This document shows positions 14,860 to 24,053 of a stretch of 33,936 nucleotides of DNA, piece after piece. The number at the start of each line of letters is the position of its first letter. Position 1 is the stretch's first letter. The notes under the pieces were generated by a model. It had not been told where the DNA came from, did not search any database, and saw nothing but the letters and a program-made list of their open reading frames with translations. The DNA comes from Paucidesulfovibrio sp050251775 (GTDB lineage Bacteria > Desulfobacterota > Desulfovibrionia > Desulfovibrionales > Desulfovibrionaceae): assembly GCA_050251775.1 (NCBI GenBank), contig JBFWMD010000036.1:1-33936 (forward strand). Reading direction: 5' to 3'. The translations under genes and the position numbers were made by a program.

Positions 14860-16060
14860 CGGTCCCTTCCAGCATGTTGTGGCAGGCTTCGACCCAGCCC
14901 GGAAGCTTGTCGACCAACCCGGTGCGGATCGCATAGTGCAGATCCAGAGGATGTTCCGCGTAGCTCTTGTTGATGACCACCAGAAGGTGATCGATGTAAT
15001 TTGCAAAATGGGTCGTGGTGACGGGCAGCTGCGGTTCCTCGAGGCTGGCGGAGGGTTCGTGGTGTCGGGCCACGGCCTTGACCACGCGCTCGGGGAAGCC
15101 CCAGAGGCCCAGCAGGTAGGCTCCCAATTCCGCATGGTCCGCGCTCAACACCTCCATTTCCGCGTCGCGAATGGGAAGGTTCTCCCGGTTGCTCAGCTCC
15201 AAGACCTTCCGGTATTCCACCGGCAGTCGGTCCGCCAGGACCAGCTTGCCCAGGTCGTGCATCAGCCCGCAGAGGAACGCCTCCTCCGCGTCCTGCCTGT
15301 TGCAGCCCTGAAGAGCGCAGAGCACCCGTGAAAATCCGGCCACGCGCATGCTGTGGCTCCAGAGGTTGTCCAGAGAGAATTGCAGGCCTTCGCGTTCCCT
15401 GAAAAGAGAGAACATGGATTCTGAAATGACCAGTCCCTTGAGTACGTCGATGCCGAGCATGGCGGCGGCCTGCTCCGTGGTCGTGACCACGCGGGACAGG
15501 CCGAAGAAGCCGGAATTCACCGTGCGGAGGACGCCCGCGCTGAGGGATACGTCCATGGCCAGGAGCTTCCCGGCCTTTTCCAGGGAGGCGTCCTTGCTGT
15601 CGAGCTCCTCCACCAGCCTGCGGTAGACGGCGGGCAGCACGGGCAACGCATCGATGCGGGTGATGATCCTGCGCAGATGTTCGTTGGTGAAAATGGTGCG
15701 CAGGGCGTGGACGCGCTCCAGCGAGGAAACCAGGGTCTCCAGATCGCAGGGTTTGCTCAAGAACTGGTGCGCGGGTTTGATGGTATGCAGCACGGCCTGC
15801 TGATCGGAATGGCCGGAAAGCACGATGCGCACCGTGCCCGGATAAAGCCGCTGCACTTCGGCGAGCAACTGCGCCCCGTCCATGCCGGGCATGCGCATAT
15901 CCGCGACCAGGACATCCACGGTTTTGGTCTTCAGCAGTTTCAGAGCCTCGAGGCTGCCCACCGCGTAGGAAACGTCCCAGGCAACGTGCCCTTGCAGCAT
16001 CCTGCGCAGGCCGCGCAACAAGCGTTCCTCGTCGTCAACGAACAGTACGCGCATCGTCAT
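14852..16060 (-). CDS. Response regulator: REC plus HDOD
   Basis: 402 residues. Receiver domain MTMRVLFVDDEERLLRGLR, with Asp in VLVADMRMPGMDG and Lys in FLSKPCD. The HDOD domain (about 130-330) has LPVLPAVYRRLVEELD, SLSAGVLRTVNSGFFG and TEQAAAMLGI, and, unlike the EAL-HDOD protein at 2791, an intact HD pair LCGLMHDLGK followed by ARHHEP. HDOD proteins act as output modules in signalling, with poorly defined targets. GGGAGG lies six bases before ATG 16060. It overlaps the kinase upstream by 26 bases and the next gene by eight, so co-regulation with both is expected. Confidence 0.9.
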   Translation of the reverse strand: MTMRVLFVDDEERLLRGLRRMLQGHVAWDVSYAVGSLEALKLLKTKTVDVLVADMRMPGMDGAQLLAEVQRLYPGTVRIVLSGHSDQQAVLHTIKPAHQFLSKPCDLETLVSSLERVHALRTIFTNEHLRRIITRIDALPVLPAVYRRLVEELDSKDASLEKAGKLLAMDVSLSAGVLRTVNSGFFGLSRVVTTTEQAAAMLGIDVLKGLVISESMFSLFREREGLQFSLDNLWSHSMRVAGFSRVLCALQGCNRQDAEEAFLCGLMHDLGKLVLADRLPVEYRKVLELSNRENLPIRDAEMEVLSADHAELGAYLLGLWGFPERVVKAVARHHEPSASLEEPQLPVTTTHFANYIDHLLVVINKSYAEHPLDLHYAIRTGLVDKLPGWVEACHNMLEGTDA

Positions 16061-19000
16061 TGGCCGCCTCCCGGCTCAAGCCTTCCAGGGGAAAACGAAT
16101 GGTAAAAGTGGTTCCCTTGCCCACCTCGGACTGGAAATCGATCTCACCCTGATGACGCTCCATGATGGCGTGGGTGATGGCCAGTCCCTGGCCGGTTCCT
16201 TTGCCCACCACCTTGGTGGTGAAGAAGGGGTCGAAAATCTTATCGCGGTTTCCCTCGGGAATGCCTCCACCTGTATCGCTGATGGTCAGTTCCGCGAATT
16301 TTCCGCTTCGGGTCGTTCGCACACGGATTTCCCCCCTTTCGCCGCTGTCACCCATCTTGTCCGCCACGGCGTGGGCGGCGTTGACCAGCACGTTGAGCAC
16401 AACCTGGTTGAAATCGCCGGGAATGCAGACCACCTCCGGCAGGGTCTCGTCCAAATCCAGGATCACTTCGGAATGATATTTCCACTCGTTGCGGGCAATG
16501 GTCACCGTGTTGCGGATCGCCTCGTTGATATCCACCGGAACCTGCGCCTCCGCATCCGGATGGGAGAAATTGCGCATGGCCTTCACAATGGTGGACACCC
16601 GCTGCACGCCCTCTTGGGCATCCTTGATGGCGTCCGGAATCTCCTCCATGTCCCCGCGCACAGCCTCTGTCGCGGCAAAGTCGTTGCGGTCCAGCTCCTG
16701 GGTGATCCGTCCAAAGGCTTCCCCCAAAAAAGAAAGGTTGCTGCTGACGTACTGAATGGGTGTGTTGATCTCGTGGGCGATGCCCGCTGCGAGCTGTCCG
16801 ACGGATTCCAGCTTCTGGGCGAGATTCAGGCTGCGCTCCAGCGCCTTGCGCTCGGAGAGGTCGAAAAGGATCATCAGTATGCGCGGCTTGCCCCGGATCG
16901 TGGAAGGCAGCACGGTCAGGGCCACGGGGAGCACGCCATGCCCCGGGCTGACCAGTCGGTACTCCGTGTCACTCTGCGGCTCCAGAAGCCGCTCCTGGGA
17001 AACCGACTCGCCGAGCGCATCGCGCCAGCCGATACTGGCGCCGGGCTTGAGCAGGTAGTCCTCCCGCTTGCCGCCGAGCAGTTCCACGGCGCGCTCGTTG
17101 AGGTCATCGACGACTTGCCGGTCCGGGTCGATCACCAGAATGCCCGCCCGGATGCCGGTCAGCGCCTGACGCAGGGTAGCCTCGTTCTCGCGGGACTCCC
17201 GCTCCACGCGCTTGCGTTCCGTAATGTCCGTGAGGTTGCCAACGATGCCTGCGGGCTGCCCTTTGGCATCCCGAAACGTGGCCTTGTGGAAGATCACGTC
17301 GCGGATCTCGCCGTCCTTGCGGCGGGCGTGGCTTTCGTAGATCTGGACGCCGCCGCTCCGCGCCAGCTGGATGTCCTTCTGATGATAGACCAGAGCCATC
17401 TTGTCCGTAGAGATATCCGCCACGGTCTTGCCGATCAAGAGCGGCCGCTGGAGGCCGAAATATTCCTCGAAGGCCCGGTTGCAGCCCTGATAAACCCCCT
17501 CGATGTTCTTGTAGAAGATCGGCGTGGGCACGGCGTCCATCAGGGTCTGGATGAACTGGAGACGCTCCTGCAGGACCCCCTCGGACAGTTTACGTTTGGT
17601 CACATCCTCCATAAAGGCAATAAAATGAGTCGGCTGCTGTGTGGAATCGAGCAGCGGACCCAGATGCATCATAACCCAGTACTCCGCACCAGTTTTGTTG
17701 TGAATGTTCAGTTCACCGCGCCAGGGGCGTCCCCGCTGCAACGAAACCCACATCCGCTCAAATGCCTCGGCATTGCGCCCCTCCTCCTGGAAAATCGCCG
17801 GGGTTTTCCCCCGGACCTCGGCTCCGGAACAACCAGTTAGGGCCTCGAAGGTTTTGTTCGCGTATTCGATGCGCCCCTCCCGATCCGTGACGAACACGGC
17901 GATGGGACTCTGCTGCAGCGCCTGGGAATACTTGGCGACCTCCTCCTCGATGCGTTTACGTTCGGTGATGTCCAGCAGGGTGAACAGGTAGCAGGGTTCA
18001 TCCCGATACATCGTGGGAACAGCGGACATCAGGCAGGACACCCCTCCCCCTTCACCCTTGAAGCGAGCCTCATGCGCCAGCAGACACCCGTCGCGCTCCA
18101 GGATGGCCACCATGCGCGCCCTGTCCTCGGGGTCCCAATAATAACTCGGGGCGTAACTCCCCACCAATTCTTCCCTGGAAGTACTCAAGAGCAGTCCGGC
18201 CCTCTCGTTCGCATACTCGATGATGCTGTCGGTCGCACGGGTGAGGACCACCGGAAGAGGCATGGCGTCGAGCATCAGAATCTGCTCCCGCCGCCCCCGC
18301 TCGAAGGCCAGACGGGTGTTGTGCTCCGTGGTCACGTCTTCGAGCATGAACACCGTGCCGGAAAAGACGCCGCTCGCATCGGCCATGCGCGTCCGCGAGA
18401 CATCGAAAAACCGGAAGTCCTCGCCGACCTTCAGCGCCTGCTCCCGAATCCGGACGCTCTTCACGGTCCCCTGTCTTGGCCCAAACGCATCCCGCAGCCA
18501 GGGGAGCAGTTGCGGCGGCTCTTTGCCCTCATCGTCGCCCCGTTTCTCCACCTTCTTGCGCAGCCGGGCAAAGGCCGAGTTGGCATAGTGGACCACGGAC
18601 TCTTCGCCGACAACGGCGATCGGCTGGGCAAGACTTTCCAGCAGCGTCAGATACATGTTCTTCGTATTCGTCAACTCCCGGTTGGCCGCCTGGAGTTCCG
18701 CCAGCCGCGCCTCGGTTCCGGGAGCCGCCCAGAAGGAACAGATCGCCAGTTCCAGCCTGTCGAAGAACAGCCGCAACGTCCGCAGCAGGTCGTCGCGTTC
18801 CGGGGTCCGCGCCTCCAGCTGTTCCAAAAAAGTTCGACGGTACAGCTTGAACAGCCCCTGGAACATCACCAGGCTGACGCCGCGTTTCCGATGCAGACCG
18901 GCCTCCCGGAGGCCGAAGGCGACCACCGGATCATCCTGAAGGTCATCGTCAGCGGAAATTTCCCGGATCGCCCCCCTGCGCAGAGCTTCTTCCAAGGCGT

Positions 19001-19145
19001 CCGTCAGCCCCCGGATGGAAAGACGCCAGTCTTCCTTCTTGCTCGACGTGAGCCGGGTGTATCCGCGTTCCTGGGCATGGGCCAGAATTCCTTCCACCAG
19101 CGCATCCTCGGACGCCCGCAGAACCGAGATCAGCTCATGCGTCAT
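16035..19145 (-). CDS. Soluble multi-PAS sensor histidine kinase
   Basis: About 1036 residues, no membrane segment seen. An N-terminal helical domain (about 1-150) has the look of an RsbRD-type N-terminal domain. Five PAS-like modules follow (about 170-290, 300-415, 420-540, 545-665, 675-785), several ending in DITERKR-type motifs. The kinase core begins with AAGIAHEINTPIQYVSS (H-box, about 810), then NQVVLNVLVNAAHAV, DTGGGIPEG, FDPFFTTK and GTGQGLAI. All catalytic boxes are intact. ATG 19145 (MTHELISV) has a GGAGG about nine bases upstream. It overlaps the upstream kinase by 11 bases. The signal is unknown; a cytoplasmic redox or ligand signal is plausible for soluble PAS arrays. Confidence 0.9.
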   Translation of the reverse strand: MTHELISVLRASEDALVEGILAHAQERGYTRLTSSKKEDWRLSIRGLTDALEEALRRGAIREISADDDLQDDPVVAFGLREAGLHRKRGVSLVMFQGLFKLYRRTFLEQLEARTPERDDLLRTLRLFFDRLELAICSFWAAPGTEARLAELQAANRELTNTKNMYLTLLESLAQPIAVVGEESVVHYANSAFARLRKKVEKRGDDEGKEPPQLLPWLRDAFGPRQGTVKSVRIREQALKVGEDFRFFDVSRTRMADASGVFSGTVFMLEDVTTEHNTRLAFERGRREQILMLDAMPLPVVLTRATDSIIEYANERAGLLLSTSREELVGSYAPSYYWDPEDRARMVAILERDGCLLAHEARFKGEGGGVSCLMSAVPTMYRDEPCYLFTLLDITERKRIEEEVAKYSQALQQSPIAVFVTDREGRIEYANKTFEALTGCSGAEVRGKTPAIFQEEGRNAEAFERMWVSLQRGRPWRGELNIHNKTGAEYWVMMHLGPLLDSTQQPTHFIAFMEDVTKRKLSEGVLQERLQFIQTLMDAVPTPIFYKNIEGVYQGCNRAFEEYFGLQRPLLIGKTVADISTDKMALVYHQKDIQLARSGGVQIYESHARRKDGEIRDVIFHKATFRDAKGQPAGIVGNLTDITERKRVERESRENEATLRQALTGIRAGILVIDPDRQVVDDLNERAVELLGGKREDYLLKPGASIGWRDALGESVSQERLLEPQSDTEYRLVSPGHGVLPVALTVLPSTIRGKPRILMILFDLSERKALERSLNLAQKLESVGQLAAGIAHEINTPIQYVSSNLSFLGEAFGRITQELDRNDFAATEAVRGDMEEIPDAIKDAQEGVQRVSTIVKAMRNFSHPDAEAQVPVDINEAIRNTVTIARNEWKYHSEVILDLDETLPEVVCIPGDFNQVVLNVLVNAAHAVADKMGDSGERGEIRVRTTRSGKFAELTISDTGGGIPEGNRDKIFDPFFTTKVVGKGTGQGLAITHAIMERHQGEIDFQSEVGKGTTFTIRFPLEGLSREAANDDARTVR

Positions 19146-21006
19146 GACAAACCCCCTCCGACGCTTCAAGATCGTCCGGATTCATCGAATCCACCTCATC
19201 TGCGACGCCGTCTCCATTGCGCGTCTCCGCATGGGGCAGGGTGAAGCGGATCACCGTTCCGAAGTCCTCGCCCTGGGATTCCGCCCAGACCCGGCCTCCG
19301 TGGTGCTCAATGATGCGCCGCACCAGGGTCAGCCCCACGCCGGTTCCCTTGCCCCCCACCGCGAGCTGTTCGAAGAGATCGAAAATTTTCACCAGATATG
19401 CCGGGCGGATGCCCACGCCGTTGTCGCGCACGAAAATCTCGTAGCCCTCGGCGTCGTCCAGCGCGCCGACCTCCACCAGCAAAGGCACATCCTGCCGGGC
19501 GAAGATGGTGCTGTTCTCCAGAATGTTGTGCAGGACCTCGCGCAGGCGGTCGCGGTCGCCGTCCACCGTGGGCAGCGGAGAAATCAGGCGGACCTCCCCG
19601 TTGCGCGCCTTGATGGCCGGGTCGAGCTCCCTGACGACCTCCTCCAGCAGTTCTCCGAGATCCACCGGGCCGTAGAGTCCGTCCAGCCGCCCCAGACGGA
19701 ACAGGGTGGTCAGGTCCCGCAGCAGCCCGCCGATGCGGTCCGCGGCAAGGTCGATACGCCGCAGCGCCAGTTCGGCGCGCTCCTCATCCTTGCGGGCGAG
19801 CGCCTCCCGCAAAACCCCGAGGAATCCCTTGATGGTCACGAGCGGGTTGCGCAGATCGTGGGAAACCACATAGGCCACGCGCTCCAATTCCTCGTTGCGG
19901 GCCTCCAACTCGGCCAGGGTGCGCTCGCGCTCGCGTCGCGCGCGCATCTGCTCGGTAACATCGTTTCCCTCCACGATGATCCCGAATGCCTGGCCCGCTC
20001 CGTCCAGGGCTGGTTTTACGGAAAAATTGATCTCCAGAACGTCGTCATTGCCGCCGTTCTGGGTGGCCTGCCAGCGGGTGCTCCGACCCTCGGCCGCTTC
20101 GCCCACAGCAGCGCGCACTTGCCGCTGGACCTCGGCGGAATGCGCCCACCAGATCGTCTTCCAGAAGAACCGCCCGCGCACGTCCCCTTCCCGCAATCCG
20201 AACACGGCCAGAGCGGTGTCGTTTATTTCCAGCACCCGGCCCTCGGTGTCCAGAAGTCCCATGAACTGGAAGCTCTGGTCAAAGACGGCGCGCATCTTGT
20301 CGCGGCTGCGTCGCAGGCGGACATCCGCCTGCCGCCCCTGAAGAATGGAGACCAGAGCCAGCAGAACCGCCAGCAGAAACACCCCGCCGCCCACATGGGC
20401 CAGACGCAGGGCCTGGGCATCGGCCTCGGCTTCCACATCGTCGAGGTAGACCCCCGTGCCAACGATCCAGTCCCAGGGCGCAAACCGCTTCACAAAGGAA
20501 AGCTTGGGCACGACCTTGTCCCGCTCGTCCTTCCACTGCCAGTAGTACCGGACAAACCCCTCGCCCGTCCTGCGCGTGGATTCCACAAAGGTGACGAAAA
20601 TCCGGGATCCCGCCCGATCCCGCACATGACTCAAATCGCTGCCATCGAGGTCGGGGCGGTAGGGATGCATGATCATCCGGGGATGCAAATCGTTGATCCA
20701 GAAATAGTCCTTGTTTTCCGGGCCGAAGCGCATCCGGGAGATCACCGCGGCAGCACGGGTCCGAGCCTCCTCGCCACTCAGTTCGCCCGAAATCTCCATG
20801 TCGTGATGCGCTTCAAGCACTCCCCAGGCCGCCTGTGTCTGGCTGCGCAGTTCATCCCGCTTCTGTTGCAACAGCGCTTCGCTCAGGGCAGGCAGGTAAT
20901 AGAAAAAGGCCGCCGCCAGGAAAAGACAGACCGTTCCGATCACGGGGACGGCCACCCGGACCCAGACCAATCTGAAAGTATTTCCGCTCTTGCGCGATTT
21001 TCCCAC
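19135..21006 (-). CDS. Membrane Cache-PAS sensor histidine kinase
   Basis: 623 residues, GTG start at 21006 (MGKSRKSGN). Membrane segment 1 lies about 15-38. The periplasmic sCache_2-type domain (about 40-200) carries DYFWINDLHPRMIMHP and DWIVGTGVYLDDV. Segment 2 is about 209-228. A PAS module follows (about 238-355, VFDQSFQFMGLLDTEG). The kinase core has VVSHDLRNPLVTIKGFL (H-box), LREVLHNILENSTIF (N-box), VRDNGVGI and GTGVGLTLVRRIIEHHGG, all conserved. Binding site is GAGGG close to the GTG. It is the first gene of the operon with two output regulators. Cache domains of this type commonly bind small organic ligands; the ligand here is unknown. Confidence 0.9.
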   Translation of the reverse strand: MGKSRKSGNTFRLVWVRVAVPVIGTVCLFLAAAFFYYLPALSEALLQQKRDELRSQTQAAWGVLEAHHDMEISGELSGEEARTRAAAVISRMRFGPENKDYFWINDLHPRMIMHPYRPDLDGSDLSHVRDRAGSRIFVTFVESTRRTGEGFVRYYWQWKDERDKVVPKLSFVKRFAPWDWIVGTGVYLDDVEAEADAQALRLAHVGGGVFLLAVLLALVSILQGRQADVRLRRSRDKMRAVFDQSFQFMGLLDTEGRVLEINDTALAVFGLREGDVRGRFFWKTIWWAHSAEVQRQVRAAVGEAAEGRSTRWQATQNGGNDDVLEINFSVKPALDGAGQAFGIIVEGNDVTEQMRARRERERTLAELEARNEELERVAYVVSHDLRNPLVTIKGFLGVLREALARKDEERAELALRRIDLAADRIGGLLRDLTTLFRLGRLDGLYGPVDLGELLEEVVRELDPAIKARNGEVRLISPLPTVDGDRDRLREVLHNILENSTIFARQDVPLLVEVGALDDAEGYEIFVRDNGVGIRPAYLVKIFDLFEQLAVGGKGTGVGLTLVRRIIEHHGGRVWAESQGEDFGTVIRFTLPHAETRNGDGVADEVDSMNPDDLEASEGVCHDA

Positions 21007-21119
21007 AACGCCCTCGCTCCAAGCGACATAGCTCCCTGCTCATTCTATCGAATAGCATAGAGCCGATTTCATATCCAGTCCGGGAACGGTCCCATTCCCT
21101 GCCAGTCATGCCGAATATC

Positions 21120-21145
21120 TTGACACCACACCGACCTTCTATAAT
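21120..21145 (+). promoter_or_regulatory. Candidate promoter of the haem-propeller gene
   Basis: TTGACA at 21120-21125 and a perfect TATAAT at 21140-21145, but only 14 bases apart; a slightly later -10 (TAATTT) gives 16. It lies in the 181-base divergent gap between the Cache kinase and this gene. Confidence 0.45.
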
Positions 21146-21187
21146 TTTACCAGTATCAATGAACGGTTCACACCTCCAGGAGTGCAC

Positions 21188-22864
21188 ATGACCGCCCGTC
21201 TCCTCCGAATCGCCGCCCTGAGCTGCCTTTGCCTGCTGATGCTTGCCGGACCAAGAACGGGACGCTGCGCCACTCTCCAGGAAAATCCACCCTGGCCGGA
21301 ATCCGCACCGTCCGCAAGAGCCACGGCCCTGTGTCCTTCTTTAGAAAATATACTTGAATTTCAACACGAAAAAAACGGAAACAGCGCTGACAAGCAACTG
21401 CTGCAACGGGCGCTGGCCCATCTGCGACCGACCGAGCCGCTTCCACGCCTGGAGATTCTCAATCCCCTGCCTCACGGGGTTTATCCCCGCGACGCGGCCG
21501 CGCCGCGAATCGTCTGGGAAACCTTTGAGGAGGGCAGCGGCCCCTGGCTGGTGGAAATCCTTCTGCCCGACGGAGCCTGGGCCACCGTCCTGACCGGCGC
21601 TCCGCAATGGACTCCGGATGTCACTCTCTGGGAAACCATCCGCGAGCGCTCGCAGGGCGGGGAATGCCGGCTCACGGTCACGTTGCTGGACGCGGAGGGA
21701 AAGCCCCTGGCCCAGGGCCGCAGCTTCTTCGGAGTTTCGTCCGATGCCCTGGACGCCGCCATTTTCTATCAGCAGATCCCGTTGCCATTTCTCTTCGCCC
21801 AGGACCACCCCGAGCTGACCCGCTGGCTGGTGGCGGATCCCGCCTCGCCGGAACCGCCCCGCGTGGTTCTCGGCGGCCTGCGCCATTGCGGCAACTGCCA
21901 CACCTTTTCCGGCGACGCCGCCACCTTCGGCATGGACATCGACTATTACAAGGATAAGGGCGGCTACGTCTTCATGCCCGTGGCCGAGCAAATGCTCGTG
22001 GGCCAGGGAGAAATGTTCTCCTGGAACGACTATCGTCCGGAAGACGGCGTCGTGAGCATGGGACTGTTTACCAAGATTTCGCCAGACGGCGCCCACGCCG
22101 TGACCACGGTCAAGGAGAAATCCATGTTCTCGCCGCTGGACGACGTGGAGTTCTGCCAGTTCTTTTTCCCCATCCGGGGGCATCTGGCCTGTTTTTCTCG
22201 CCGGGACCGGAGCATCCGGCCCCTGCCCGGCGCGGACAGCCCGGACTTCGTGCAGACCAGCCCGGCCTGGAGTCCGGACGGCAAGCGCATCGTCTTTGCG
22301 CGCGCCCCCCTGGACCAGCGGCTCATCGAGGCCATGGGCGACCGCAAATTTCTTCCCGCGGGCGAGGATCGCATCGAAGACTTCAACGAGCGCTATCCCT
22401 ACCGCTACGACCTCTATGTTCTGGACTTCAACGGCGGACAGGGCGGCAAGGCGCGCGCCCTGGCCGGAGCCAGCGACAACGGCATGAGCAACTACTTCCC
22501 GCGTTTTTCGCCGAACGGACGCTGGGTCGTCTTCTGCCGCAGCGAAACCGGACTCGTGCTCCAGCCCTCCAGCGAACTCTGGATCGTCCCGGCCGAAGGC
22601 GGCGAAGCGCGGCGACTGGAGTGCAACACCGATCTGCTCAACTCCTGGCACAGCTTCTCGCCCAACGGGCGCTGGCTGCTCTTCTCCTCCAAGCAAAACA
22701 CGCCGTTTACCGAAGTCTTGGCCGCGCACCTGGACGAAAACGGCCATGCCGCGCGGCCCGTGGTCCTGGACCGCCTCAGCCACCCGGAGCGGGCCTCCAT
22801 CATTCCGGAGGCGGTGGACCGCTCGGCCCTGCGCATCCAGCGCATCGAACTGGCCCGACCCTGA
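21188..22864 (+). CDS. Exported beta-propeller-like protein with one haem c motif
   Basis: 558 residues with an N-terminal signal peptide (about 1-28, LLRIAALSCLCLLMLAG). An intermediate domain (about 85-185) reads like an immunoglobulin-type region. Residues 234-238 are CGNCH, a single CxxCH haem-binding motif, so one covalent haem c is likely. After it come PD40/TolB-like propeller repeats: WSPDGKRIVFAR, RFSPNGRWVVFCRSE, SFSPNGRWLLFSSK. ATG 21188 follows AGGAG with five bases spacing. It stands in front of a DUF4197 gene, about 220 bases away. Function unknown; a periplasmic redox or sensing role is likely from the haem. I know of no named family with exactly this order. Confidence 0.82.
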   Translation: MTARLLRIAALSCLCLLMLAGPRTGRCATLQENPPWPESAPSARATALCPSLENILEFQHEKNGNSADKQLLQRALAHLRPTEPLPRLEILNPLPHGVYPRDAAAPRIVWETFEEGSGPWLVEILLPDGAWATVLTGAPQWTPDVTLWETIRERSQGGECRLTVTLLDAEGKPLAQGRSFFGVSSDALDAAIFYQQIPLPFLFAQDHPELTRWLVADPASPEPPRVVLGGLRHCGNCHTFSGDAATFGMDIDYYKDKGGYVFMPVAEQMLVGQGEMFSWNDYRPEDGVVSMGLFTKISPDGAHAVTTVKEKSMFSPLDDVEFCQFFFPIRGHLACFSRRDRSIRPLPGADSPDFVQTSPAWSPDGKRIVFARAPLDQRLIEAMGDRKFLPAGEDRIEDFNERYPYRYDLYVLDFNGGQGGKARALAGASDNGMSNYFPRFSPNGRWVVFCRSETGLVLQPSSELWIVPAEGGEARRLECNTDLLNSWHSFSPNGRWLLFSSKQNTPFTEVLAAHLDENGHAARPVVLDRLSHPERASIIPEAVDRSALRIQRIELARP

Positions 22865-23085
22865 TGCCGCAAAGGTCGAAAGGAGCAAAGGAGCAATTGT
22901 ACGAAAAACCGTTGCACAGAAATCTTAATACGATTTCCCTCACCAGGAAAAATACGGGCTGTTGCGGTGTGTTCCGGACATTGCGCATGAGCGCGCGGAC
23001 CTGCCCGAGCTGCGCTGGCAGTGGTTCTTTTGAAGGAAAACGGGTATGGTCCCGCAGTCGTTCACACCCAACACGGAGCAATGCA

Positions 23086-23856
23086 ATGTACAAGACCACC
23101 ATACCCGGCGTCGCGCTCCTGCTGCTCGCCGTCCTGACGTTCCAGCCAGCCACGTCCTGGGGCATCTCGCTGGACAGCGTGCTGGACAAAGCCAACAAGG
23201 CCCTCTCCGCCACCGATTCCGGCTCCTCCAGCAGCACCACCGGACTCTCCACCTCGGAGATCATCGCCGGACTCAAGGAAGCTCTGAACAAGGCCGTTGA
23301 CGAATCCGTGGACTCCCTCGGCCAGACCGGCGGTTTTCTGGACAACGCTAAAGTGCGCATCCCGCTGCCCGGCTCCCTGAGCAAGGCGCAGCAACTGGCC
23401 GAAGCCGCCGGACAGGGAGAGCTTGCCGACGCCTTTGTGGAATCCATGAACAGCGCGGCGGAAAAGGCCGTGCCCGAGACTGTGGACATCTTCACCAAGG
23501 CCATCAAGGCCATGAGCTTCGAGGACGCCAAGGGCATTTTGGAGGGTTCGGACGACGCGGCCACGAGCTACTTCAAGGAACACAGCACCAACGACCTGAC
23601 CACACTCATCCGGCCCCTGGTTTCCCAGGCCATGGAGACCGTGGGCGTGACGCAACGCTACAAGGCCCTGACCTCGGGCGTCAGTTCGGTGGGCGCGCTG
23701 CTCGGAAAGGACTGGCTTGATCTGGACGGCTACGTCACGGAAAAGACCGTGGCTGGCCTGTTCACGATCATGGCCGAGGAAGAAGCAAAAATCCGCGAAA
23801 ATCCCGCAGAACGGACCACCGAACTGCTCAAAAAGGTCTTCGGGGCCGTGAACTGA
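23086..23856 (+). CDS. DUF4197-family exported protein
   Basis: 256 residues. The signal peptide MYKTTIPGVALLLLAVLTFQ with cleavage near residue 25 sends it to the periplasm. The mature part is helical, with LSTSEIIAGLKEALNKAVDE, NAKVRIPLPGSLSKAQQLAE, KAIKAMSFEDAKGIL and YFKEHST, all typical of DUF4197. The family's function is unknown. ATG 23086 has GGAG seven bases upstream. It is followed by two tandem terminators. The region 22865-23085 upstream has no gene that I can support. Longer in-frame extensions upstream lack a signal sequence or binding site. Confidence 0.88.
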   Translation: MYKTTIPGVALLLLAVLTFQPATSWGISLDSVLDKANKALSATDSGSSSSTTGLSTSEIIAGLKEALNKAVDESVDSLGQTGGFLDNAKVRIPLPGSLSKAQQLAEAAGQGELADAFVESMNSAAEKAVPETVDIFTKAIKAMSFEDAKGILEGSDDAATSYFKEHSTNDLTTLIRPLVSQAMETVGVTQRYKALTSGVSSVGALLGKDWLDLDGYVTEKTVAGLFTIMAEEEAKIRENPAERTTELLKKVFGAVN

Positions 23857-23860
23857 AAAA

Positions 23861-23897
23861 AACAGGCCGGATGCGCCAAGACATCCGGCCTGTTTTG
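23861..23897. terminator. Bidirectional intrinsic terminator
   Basis: AACAGGCCGGAT / ATCCGGCCTGTT, 12 paired bases with a ten-base loop. A T run (TTTT) follows on the plus strand and a run of seven A precedes it, so it also works as a minus-strand terminator for the transporter operon. Confidence 0.9.
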
Positions 23898-23904
23898 TTG
23901 TTCC

Positions 23905-23933
23905 GCCCGCGTATTCGCACGCGGGCTTTTTTA
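23905..23933 (+). terminator. Second intrinsic terminator in tandem
   Basis: GCCCGCGT / ACGCGGGC around loop ATTCGC, then six T. It backs up the first terminator for the DUF4197 transcript. Confidence 0.8.
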
Positions 23934-23945
23934 TTGCGCGAGCGG

Positions 23946-24050
23946 TTATTTCGACCGCGAGCGGCGCATGGCCCGGCGCAGGCAGAGCACAGCTCCGCCC
24001 CAGGTCACACCGAGACCAAAGATCATCATGGCGATGGCTCCGAAAGACAT
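23946..24050 (-). CDS. MetS-type small subunit of an NSS methionine/alanine transporter
   Basis: A 34-residue protein that is easily missed: starts MSFGAIAMMIFGLGVTWGGA and ends CLRRAMRRSRSK. It has one membrane segment with the pattern of MetS-type subunits (an IAMMxFG start, a WGG in the middle, basic end). In Corynebacterium, MetPS is a methionine and alanine importer that needs both proteins. GGAGGAGG lies close upstream of ATG 24050. It begins three bases after the stop of the 502-residue transporter on the same strand, which strongly supports a joint complex. Substrate specificity here is inferred from the family only. Confidence 0.82.
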   Translation of the reverse strand: MSFGAIAMMIFGLGVTWGGAVLCLRRAMRRSRSK

Positions 24051-24053
24051 GCC

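Noticed and set aside
22865..23085. Small open frames in front of the DUF4197 gene
   Set aside because: No ribosome site, no recognisable protein; the DUF4197 signal peptide begins at 23086.
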